Positions 1-6,197 of a DNA stretch of 12,462 nucleotides are shown here, one piece after another. The stretch's first letter is position 1. Every line of letters starts with the position of its first letter. Source of the DNA: Spirochaetaceae bacterium (GTDB lineage Bacteria > Spirochaetota > Spirochaetia > Treponematales > Breznakiellaceae); assembly GCA_031290205.1 (NCBI GenBank), contig JAITNZ010000191.1, positions 1 through 12,462 on the forward strand, written 5' to 3'. Made by a program: the position numbers and the translations under genes. The notes under the pieces are model-generated. The model made no database searches. It saw only the letters and a list, made by a program, of their open reading frames with translations, and was not told the origin of the DNA.

Positions 1-160
1 GAACATGAAACAGCCCTCCTGTCAGGAGGACGGTCAGACCCACGCGGCCTGATTTCGGCTAGGTTTTGGTTTTGAGGAACCACCCCATTTTCGGCTAGAT
101 TAATTATGAGGCAATGCGACCGGTTGATTGGAAGGGGAAATTTTGTTATTATGTGGCAGT
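1..160 (+). other. Region upstream of the activase gene; no supported gene
   Basis: No gene is supported here; frame 1 is open from the window edge but only to a stop at 73-75. It holds a small perfect hairpin at 15-29 (CCTCCT, loop GTC, AGGAGG) without a T-run, and a direct repeat TTTCGGCTAG at 53-62 and 89-98. A possible sigma70-like promoter is TTGATT (124-129), 17 nt, TATTAT (147-152), but its -10 box lies only 8 nt before the preferred ATG, so the transcript would be almost leaderless. A G-rich stretch at 130-137 could instead be a Shine-Dalgarno site for a TTG at 143. Confidence 0.3.
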
Positions 161-3100
161 ATGAAATCACTTGGTATAAATATCGGCTCTACGAGCCTTA
201 AAATGGTAATACAGGAAGAGGGCACAGTCTTATGGAGTGCGGCAATCCCCCACGAGGGGGATTTTCATTCGGCAATTAGGAAATTGCTTGAGGACGGCAA
301 GGCGCCGGAGGGTATCCCCGCCTTGGTAACAGGAAACGAGGGGCGCTTCATGTTTAACGTGACGGGCACTCTCGAACCGCTCTGCGCGGAGGCGGCGTTG
401 CGGGGGATGAGCGCGGAGGGCGGCGTGCCTGATGCGATCGTGAGCATGGGGGGGGAAGACCTCATCGTCTACCGGCTCGACGGGGCGGGGAAGATTATCA
501 ATAGCTTTTCGGGCAACAAGTGCGCTTCGGGGACGGGCGAGTTCCTCAAGCAGCAGCTTGCCCGCATGGACATGACGCTTGCCGACATCGAGAAGGTGCC
601 GGACACGGCGAAGGTGCATCCGCTGTCGACTCGGTGCTCGGTCTTTATGAAGAGCGACTGCACGCACCGCTTGAACAAGCGGGAGGCGACGAAGGACGAC
701 ATCGTGCTCTCTCTTTCGGACGTGATGGCGGTGAAGGTTATCGACTTTCTTAAGCGCGCGAAGATTACGCGGGGGCGCGTCGTCCTTGCAGGCGGCATCA
801 CGCTGAACCGGCATATTATCCGCTTTATAAAGGAAAAAGCGCCCGAGATTGAGTTTATCATCCCCGATAGTGCGCCGGTTTTCGAAGCATTCGGGGCGGC
901 GGTGCTTGCCGCCGAGTCAGGCAGCCCGCTTCCTCACGTCTCTGCCCTCCTCAAAGCGAACGAAATCCGCTTCGGCACGCTGCAGCCGCTCTCGAAATGG
1001 AAGGACAAGGTGAAATACTTTGAAAAGGCTGATTGCAAGGTCGGCGCGGGGCGGAAATACGTGCTCGGCGTGGACGGCGGCTCGACGACGACGAAGGCCT
1101 GCCTCGTTGATTACGAGACTGATGAGGTTGCCGCAAGCCACTACGGGCGCACGCACGGCGACCCCGTGAAGGCGCTGAAGGAGTGTCTGCGGATTATTGG
1201 CGAGAAGGTTGCCTGCGACACGGGCGGCGCGGAGATCGACATCGCGCTGGTGGCGACGACAGGATCCTCGCGCGAAATACTCGGCGTCTACCTCGAAACG
1301 CCCGGCGTCTACAATGAAATCATCGCCCACTCGGTGGGCACGACCTACTTCGACCGCGAAGTCGAGACGATATTTGAAATCGGCGGGCAGGACGCGAAAT
1401 ATGTGCTCCTTAAAAACGGGGTGCCCATCGACTATGCGATGAACGAAGCCTGCTCCGCGGGGACGGGCTCGTTCCTCGAAGAGAGCGCGTCCGGCGACCT
1501 CTCGATAAAGAGCGCGCCAGAAATCGGACCCATCGCCCTCGGCGCGGACGCTCCCTGCAAGTTCGGCGAGCACTGCTCGGCGTTCATCAACTCGGACATC
1601 CGCAAGGCGGTGCAGCAGGGCGCCTCGAAAGAGAACATCACCGCCGGCATCATCGGCTCGATTGCGGCAAACTATCTGAACCGCGTCGTCGGCAACCGCA
1701 CGATTGGCGGCAAAATCTTCCTGCAAGGCGGCGTCGCCAAGAATCCCGCCGTGCCGCTCGCCTTTGCGATGATGCTCGACAAGGAAATCCTCGTGCCGCC
1801 GAGCCCCGAACTGTCAGGCTGCTTCGGCGTGGCGCTCCTTGCCAAGCGAAAATGCGCCGAGGGGCTTTTGAGCGAAAAGCGCGTGGTGATAGCGGAACTC
1901 CTCGAGCGGGAAATCGTCTACGAGCGTGTCTTCAAGTGCGGCTCCTGCGAAAACCGCTGCCCCATCCAGGTGCTGCTCGTCGGCGGCAACCGCTATATGT
2001 TCGGCGGGCGCTGCAACAAATACACGAATATGCGGAAGTCCGTGAAAGATGTCCCCGTGTTCGACTATGTTGAGAAGCGCGAGAAGCTGCTGTTTGAGGA
2101 ATTCGCCGCGCCAAGAGAGGGGAGTGGGGGGAAGAAAGGGTATGGGGTCGGGGGTATGGGGTCGGGGGGGTCAGATTTGAAATCTCAGTTCGCTCCCCGT
2201 GAGAGTGGTGGTTTTCAGAGCGATACTCCCCAAACCCCAAACCCCAAACCCCAAACCCCGCCTACAACGAAACGGAGTTTCGTTGTAGGCATCCCCCGTG
2301 CGTTCTCCGTCCACACGCTCTACCCGCTTTACTCGTGGTTCTTCTACGAGCTCGGCATCAGGACGTTTTTGTCGGAGGAGGTGGCGCATAGCGGGGTGGC
2401 GCGCGCCGAATCAACCTACTGTTTTCCGGCGGAAATCGCCCATGGGGCGGTGCAGGATTGCCTCGATAAGGGCGCCGACTATGTGCTGCTCCCCCATTTC
2501 CGCGATATGCCCAGCTACGAAAAAGAGGTGCATGCCAACTTCTGTCCGATTACGCAGGCGCTGCCCTACTATATCGAAAAGGCATTCCCCGACATCCCGA
2601 AAGAGCGCTTCCTCCCCCTCATCGTCAGCTTCAAGTTCGGCGAGGAGAAGGCGCTGGAACTTTTTATGCAGATGACCGAGCGGCTCGGCATAGGCGCAGA
2701 GGAGACCGAAGCGGCGTTCAATATCGCGCTGACCAAACAGAAAGAGTTTTTCGCCGCCTGCCAGAAGCTCGGGATAGAAGCGCTCCGCGAGGCGCGGGAG
2801 GCGGAGCGCCCCGTGATAGCCCTCTTGGGGCGCCCTTACAATGCGTTCACTTCCGAGGCGAACATGGGGATTCCGCGCAAGTTTACCACGCGGGGCTTTT
2901 CGATAGTCCCCTTCGACATACTCCCCTTCGAGGACGAGCCGATTTTCCCGAATATGTATTGGTATTACGGGCAGCAGGATGTCAAAGCGTCGAACTTCCT
3001 CAAAAAAGAGGACAACATCTACGTTACCTACATCACGAACTTTTCCTGCGCGCCGGATAGCTTCATCCTCCACTACCTCAAGTGGGCTATGGGGCAGAAG

Positions 3101-4606
3101 CCTTACCTCATCCTCGAACTGGACAGCCACAGTGCCGATGCCGGCGTCGATACGCGGGTGGAGGCGTTCCTCGATATTATCGACGGCTACCGCGCCAAAA
3201 AGTTTGAGCTTGAGGCTGAGAGGTACGACAACGGCTGGCGTTTCGAGCAGAGCGACCTTTCGGTGCACAACGTCAAAACCGGCGAGCGGATGGCGGTGAA
3301 AGGCAACTCCCGCGTCAAAATACTCCTCTCCAACATGGGGGCGATTTCCACCGAATATATGGGGGCAACCATCCGCAGCCTCGATATAAACACCGAGGCG
3401 CTTCCCGTCTCGACGGTAAAAACCGTGCAGGTCGCCCGCGCCCACGCCAGCGGCAAAGAGTGCGTCCCCAGCCACCTCGTGCTCGGCAGCGCCTTCGAAT
3501 TCCTCGCCAGCCCCCGCTACCGCAAAGACGAACTCTACCTCCTCTTCGTGCCGATAACCACCGGACCCTGCCGCACGGGGCAGTATTTCGTCTTCTACGA
3601 AAACCTCTTCCGCGACCTCCGCATCGAAAATGTCCTCGTCTTCACCCTCTCGGCGGATAATTCCTACACGGAACTCGGCGCGAACTTCGGTAAGGAAATG
3701 TGGAAGGGGCTCGTCCTCTCCGACTACCTCAAAGACATTCAATGCTCGCTCAAAGCCCTCGCCTGCGACCCCAAGCGCGCGCAGGCTGATTTTGAAAAAA
3801 GCTGGCGAGCGTTGATGAGCATCGTCGAACACAAACCAAAAGACGTTTGGAAGGGGCTACGTCAAGTTGCCGCCGACGTGAAAAAGATTCCGCTGAAGCG
3901 GCAGATTGACGATTGCCCCCGCGTCCTCGTCGTCGGCGAAATCTATGTCCGCCGCGACGACTTTGCCGTCGGGGAACTTACCGACCTCTTGAGTGAGCGG
4001 GGCATCATCGTCAAGGTGGCGGGCATCTCGGAATGGATACACTACCTCGACTTCGTCCGCGAGTATTCGCTCGAAAAACTCATCAAGCTGAAGCAGCCGG
4101 GCAAGCGGCGCGAGCTCTGGAAGCTCAAGCTCGAAGAATGGTGGAAACATTCAATCGAAAAGAAGACGCTTTCCATCCTCAATCCGACGGGGCTGATACC
4201 GAAAACGCCTCACGACATGCACGAAATTATGCGCTACACGCAGGAGCACTTCCTCAACCTCGAGCTGAACTCCGAGATTGCCGTGTCGTCAGGCTCGGCG
4301 GCGGCGGCGATGGATTCCGGCTATTCCGGCATCGTGAACATTTCGCCGTTTGCCTGCCTTATCGGGCGGGTAATCGAAGGCATCTTCACCCCCTGGGCGC
4401 GCGAGCGGAACTACCCGATACTCTCTGTTGAAGTTGACGGCAACCTCCTCCCGCCCAACATCATCAACAAGCTCAACATATTCATCGTGAACGTGCTGCG
4501 CTTCCGTGGCGGAGCCGACCTCGGCGCGCTGGTTGACGGTCCGCCACAGGCAGTGCCTCAGGCACTTTCAGCCCTTGATGACGGCTCTCGCAGTAAAACT
4601 GCCTAA
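161..4606 (+). CDS. Large fused acyl-CoA dehydratase activase / candidate plasmalogen synthase-like protein
   Basis: A 1481-residue cytoplasmic protein. Module 1 (about 3-270) opens with GINIGSTSLK, an acetate kinase/HSP70-fold ATPase motif, and has Cys121 (NKCASGTG) and Cys159 (STRCSVF), placed like the [4Fe-4S] cysteines of HgdC. Module 2 (about 300-575) repeats this with GVDGGSTTTK, Cys431 (ACSAGTG) and Cys472 (EHCSAF). Next come Cys593, Cys596, Cys600 and Cys618, then a DUF2229-type module starting VGIPRAF near 707, a segment with LGRPYN near 888, and a dehydratase-like C-terminal part. The family uses ATP-driven electron transfer to reduce a dehydratase-type partner. Long fused forms include the clostridial/enterococcal plasmalogen synthase, so ether-lipid synthesis is the best guess. 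ATG 161 is chosen because family homology starts at once; TTG 143 with GGAAGGGG upstream is an alternative. Odd features: a repeat-derived linker (about 652-706) and tail (about 1460-1481). No separate dehydratase subunits lie nearby. Confidence 0.93.
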   Translation: MKSLGINIGSTSLKMVIQEEGTVLWSAAIPHEGDFHSAIRKLLEDGKAPEGIPALVTGNEGRFMFNVTGTLEPLCAEAALRGMSAEGGVPDAIVSMGGEDLIVYRLDGAGKIINSFSGNKCASGTGEFLKQQLARMDMTLADIEKVPDTAKVHPLSTRCSVFMKSDCTHRLNKREATKDDIVLSLSDVMAVKVIDFLKRAKITRGRVVLAGGITLNRHIIRFIKEKAPEIEFIIPDSAPVFEAFGAAVLAAESGSPLPHVSALLKANEIRFGTLQPLSKWKDKVKYFEKADCKVGAGRKYVLGVDGGSTTTKACLVDYETDEVAASHYGRTHGDPVKALKECLRIIGEKVACDTGGAEIDIALVATTGSSREILGVYLETPGVYNEIIAHSVGTTYFDREVETIFEIGGQDAKYVLLKNGVPIDYAMNEACSAGTGSFLEESASGDLSIKSAPEIGPIALGADAPCKFGEHCSAFINSDIRKAVQQGASKENITAGIIGSIAANYLNRVVGNRTIGGKIFLQGGVAKNPAVPLAFAMMLDKEILVPPSPELSGCFGVALLAKRKCAEGLLSEKRVVIAELLEREIVYERVFKCGSCENRCPIQVLLVGGNRYMFGGRCNKYTNMRKSVKDVPVFDYVEKREKLLFEEFAAPREGSGGKKGYGVGGMGSGGSDLKSQFAPRESGGFQSDTPQTPNPKPQTPPTTKRSFVVGIPRAFSVHTLYPLYSWFFYELGIRTFLSEEVAHSGVARAESTYCFPAEIAHGAVQDCLDKGADYVLLPHFRDMPSYEKEVHANFCPITQALPYYIEKAFPDIPKERFLPLIVSFKFGEEKALELFMQMTERLGIGAEETEAAFNIALTKQKEFFAACQKLGIEALREAREAERPVIALLGRPYNAFTSEANMGIPRKFTTRGFSIVPFDILPFEDEPIFPNMYWYYGQQDVKASNFLKKEDNIYVTYITNFSCAPDSFILHYLKWAMGQKPYLILELDSHSADAGVDTRVEAFLDIIDGYRAKKFELEAERYDNGWRFEQSDLSVHNVKTGERMAVKGNSRVKILLSNMGAISTEYMGATIRSLDINTEALPVSTVKTVQVARAHASGKECVPSHLVLGSAFEFLASPRYRKDELYLLFVPITTGPCRTGQYFVFYENLFRDLRIENVLVFTLSADNSYTELGANFGKEMWKGLVLSDYLKDIQCSLKALACDPKRAQADFEKSWRALMSIVEHKPKDVWKGLRQVAADVKKIPLKRQIDDCPRVLVVGEIYVRRDDFAVGELTDLLSERGIIVKVAGISEWIHYLDFVREYSLEKLIKLKQPGKRRELWKLKLEEWWKHSIEKKTLSILNPTGLIPKTPHDMHEIMRYTQEHFLNLELNSEIAVSSGSAAAAMDSGYSGIVNISPFACLIGRVIEGIFTPWARERNYPILSVEVDGNLLPPNIINKLNIFIVNVLRFRGGADLGALVDGPPQAVPQALSALDDGSRSKTA
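2115..2290 (+). repeat. Heptamer-type repeat element inserted in frame in the activase gene
   Basis: The left part (about 2138-2172) is G-rich with 7-bp phasing: GGGTATG, GGGTCGG, GGGTATG, GGGTCGG. A perfect 13-bp palindrome AGATTTGAAATCT follows at 2173-2185. The right part (2227-2259) is CCCCAAA-type heptamers, and a 14-bp hairpin closes it at 2260-2290. The translation is Gly/Ser-rich and then Pro/Thr/Gln-rich, unlike any conserved module, and sits in the linker between the cysteine cluster and DUF2229. The layout (G-rich heptamers, an AGATTT...GAAATC core, C-rich heptamers) matches the two intergenic elements on the right, which suggests a common family. The left boundary is approximate. 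Confidence 0.7.
2260..2290 (+). repeat. Perfect 14-bp inverted repeat with 3-nt loop inside coding sequence
   Basis: GCCTACAACGAAAC (2260-2273), loop GGA, GTTTCGTTGTAGGC (2277-2290). Both arms pair without a mismatch. The right arm encodes the FVVG that opens the conserved DUF2229 module, so it is probably original gene sequence, and the left arm looks like an inverted copy of it. It ends the inserted repeat element. There is no T-run, and it lies in the middle of an open reading frame, so it is not read as a terminator. Confidence 0.85.
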
Positions 4607-4684
4607 GCAGGGCGCCACAGGCGGTGCCTCAGGCACTTTTATGCCCTTGCGAAGGGCGTTAGCAGTGCCGACGGCGTAAGCAGG
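4542..4684 (+). repeat. Imperfect tandem repeat (about 71-73 bp x 2) across the activase stop codon
   Basis: Copy 1 starts CGCCACAGGCAGTGCCTCAG at 4542 and copy 2 starts CGCCACAGGCGGTGCCTCAG at 4613; both run on through GGCACTTT and GCCCTT to TAAGCAGG (4604-4611 and 4677-4684). In copy 1 that TAA is the activase stop codon, so copy 1 encodes the last 20 or so residues. Each copy contains GTGCC-TCA-GGCAC followed by TTT (TTTT in copy 2). Further hairpins are GCAGT-AAA-ACTGC (4590-4602) and GCCCTT-GCG-AAGGGC (4643-4657). The region may end transcription of the + strand gene, but the U-runs are short. It fills most of the gap to the convergent exbD gene. Confidence 0.7.
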
Positions 4685-4723
4685 TTTGGGGCGGGTTACT
4701 ACAGCGCCCGAGATGGCGGCGCC

Positions 4724-5128
4724 TCACTGTGCGGCGTCTTTGACGACGAGGCTTACCGACCGGTACTGGAACTGCTTCAAGATGTCGAGTCCAGAGTTCA
4801 CAAACATAAAAGGGGTATCGCGGTCGACGATAAAATGGATGCGTGTGTCGGGGGCGTCCATGGAGAAGGTCTTCACCGCAGCCTCCACCTCGCTGAAAGT
4901 TGCGCTATCCCCATCAAGATAGACATTCCCCGTTTTGTCTATCCATATTTCAAGGTTTTTTTCGGCGCTTGTTTTTTGGCTTGCTTCCCCCACGGGGTAA
5001 TCTATGTGAACCTCCTTACGATAGTTGATAAGGGAAACAAGCATGATAAAGATAAGCAGCAAGAAAGCTACATCCGACATGGAGTTGAGTGGCACGGTGA
5101 AATCTTTTCTATCACGGCTTATCTTCAT
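4724..5128 (-). CDS. exbD: ExbD/TolR-type biopolymer transport protein (second copy)
   Basis: A 134-residue inner-membrane protein of the family that, with ExbB, converts proton-motive force into motion of TonB. It has a short basic cytoplasmic N-terminus (KISRDRK), then one membrane helix (about 20-37). Asp19 in SMSDVAFLLLIFIM is the proton-path aspartate essential in ExbD/TolR/MotB. The periplasmic domain follows, with the family-like EIWIDKTGNVYLDG and the conserved C-terminal region (about 90-130). Length is normal. The start overlaps the stop of the upstream exbD by ATGA, with AAGAGG 7 nt before it, implying translational coupling. It is the last gene of the minus-strand operon and no tonB follows. 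TolR is possible in principle, but the TonB receptors just upstream favour ExbD. Confidence 0.92.
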   Translation of the reverse strand: MKISRDRKDFTVPLNSMSDVAFLLLIFIMLVSLINYRKEVHIDYPVGEASQKTSAEKNLEIWIDKTGNVYLDGDSATFSEVEAAVKTFSMDAPDTRIHFIVDRDTPFMFVNSGLDILKQFQYRSVSLVVKDAAQ

Positions 5129-5553
5129 GGAAAAACCTCTTGAGCGGCATCGTGAATATCCTCCTTCATGGAAAATGAAAAAGCTTCTACCTTGAGTTTT
5201 TGCGCTATTTCAACAAACGACACCACATATTGCCAGGGGGTGAAGGGGGAAATGGTGAGCATCACCGCCAGCTCCTCGTTGGCGGCAATGGCGCTCGCTA
5301 TGGCGCGCTCCGTTTCTGCGGGATGAATGACGGCGCCCTGCAAAAGTGTTTGCCCCGAATCGTCCAACTCAAAACGCAGGAGGTTTTCCCTCTTAACCGT
5401 CCGCGTAGAATCCTTTGCGGGAAGGTGCATCAAAAATCCCTTGTTGATATTGAAGCCGGCAATCACAATAAAGTAGATTATCAACAAAAATGCAATATCG
5501 CTTGAAGCGCTGGAGTCGGCAAAGCCGGCGCGTTTTTTGCGGCGCAGCCTCAT
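5125..5553 (-). CDS. exbD: ExbD/TolR-type biopolymer transport protein (first copy)
   Basis: A 142-residue inner-membrane protein. The N-terminus is strongly basic (RLRRKKR), then a single membrane helix (about 20-36) with Asp19 in SSASSDIAFLLIIYF, the family's essential proton-binding aspartate, at the same residue number as in the downstream paralogue. The rest is periplasmic and poorly conserved against the other copy, so this is an old paralogue pair and not a recent duplication. It starts within the exbB stop codon (4-nt ATGA overlap) with GAGGGAGG as ribosome-binding site. Tandem ExbD genes after ExbB are known in several phyla and may form mixed ExbD dimers inside the ExbB pentamer; that role is inferred here. 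Confidence 0.9.
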   Translation of the reverse strand: MRLRRKKRAGFADSSASSDIAFLLIIYFIVIAGFNINKGFLMHLPAKDSTRTVKRENLLRFELDDSGQTLLQGAVIHPAETERAIASAIAANEELAVMLTISPFTPWQYVVSFVEIAQKLKVEAFSFSMKEDIHDAAQEVFP

Positions 5554-6182
5554 GCCGCCTCCCTCTTTTCCGCCAGCGCAAGTTCCGTCAGCATATCCGA
5601 ACAGGCAAACTCCACGTTTGACGCAAAGCTATCGACCACATGAGAAAATAGTGAGTGGGCAACCATCGCGATGATGGCGATAATCAGCCCGAATACGGTG
5701 GTGACAAGCGCTTCATAGATACCGTTGGCGACAATCTGGGCGTTCACCTCCGTTGCTTCCGCGATAGACTTGAACGCCCCTATCATGCCGGAGACTGTCC
5801 CCAGAAAGCCCGTTAGCGGGGAGAGAGACCCAAGCGCGGTAAGAAAATTAAAACCGGTTTCCAGCTTGTTGATGCAGGAGAGCGCCTGTGTTTCCGTAAC
5901 TCTTTCGACAAGGTCTTTGGAAAGCTCCCTGTGGCTCATCATCGTCCACAGTATTTTCGCACCCATGCGCCGTGCGGATAGCTTTTCGAGGTAGAGGCGC
6001 GCTCCCTCCATATCCCCCCGCCTGATATATGCCACGGACTGCGCCTCGAGGTCGTCAAGGCGCAAATTATTGCGAAAGATGAAAATCGCGCGCTCCAGCG
6101 CAATCGCCACGGTCGCCATAGAAAACAAAAGCAGCGGCCACATAAAAAGCCCGCCCATATTAAAAAGCTCAAAAAGACTCAT
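5550..6182 (-). CDS. exbB: ExbB/TolQ/MotA-type proton channel protein
   Basis: A 210-residue inner-membrane protein of the MotA/TolQ/ExbB family; it forms the stator ring around ExbD that powers TonB. Helix 1 is at about 10-36 (GGLFMWPLLLFSMATVAIAL), followed by a cytoplasmic loop (about 37-105). Helix 2 (about 112-138) holds the signature GSLSPLTGFLGTVSGMIGAF, and helix 3 (about 152-178) holds ALVTTVFGLIIAIIAM. The frame stays open 26 codons further upstream, into the receptor gene, but ATG 6182 is chosen because AAGGAG lies 9 nt before it and the family N-terminus begins there. The gap to the receptor stop is 13 nt and the Shine-Dalgarno overlaps that stop, so exbB is probably translated from the receptor mRNA. 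Confidence 0.95.
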   Translation of the reverse strand: MSLFELFNMGGLFMWPLLLFSMATVAIALERAIFIFRNNLRLDDLEAQSVAYIRRGDMEGARLYLEKLSARRMGAKILWTMMSHRELSKDLVERVTETQALSCINKLETGFNFLTALGSLSPLTGFLGTVSGMIGAFKSIAEATEVNAQIVANGIYEALVTTVFGLIIAIIAMVAHSLFSHVVDSFASNVEFACSDMLTELALAEKREAA

Positions 6183-6191
6183 GGGGTAATA

Positions 6192-6197
6192 CTCCTT
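6192..6197 (-). promoter_or_regulatory. exbB ribosome-binding site overlapping the receptor stop codon
   Basis: AAGGAG on the minus strand, 9 nt before ATG 6182. Its first two bases are part of the TAA stop (6198-6196) of the upstream receptor. The arrangement sets the exbB start and implies coupling between receptor and motor synthesis. The receptor3-DUF4198 junction at 12300-12312 is built the same way. Confidence 0.8.

Noticed and set aside
1..75. The end of an upstream + strand gene (frame 1 open to a stop at 73-75)
   Set aside because: Only 24 codons with no recognisable motif; cannot be told from chance.
917..1726. A 269-codon minus-strand frame inside the activase gene
   Set aside because: Arg/Ala-rich low-information product lying opposite the second ATPase module; a composition artefact.
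2260..2290. A rho-independent terminator
   Set aside because: The perfect hairpin lacks a T-run and lies inside an open reading frame that continues with conserved domains.
2411..3832. A 473-codon minus-strand frame opposite the activase gene
   Set aside because: An antisense shadow caused by the GC-rich codon pattern of the activase gene; the + strand frame shows recognisable domains throughout, the antisense product none.
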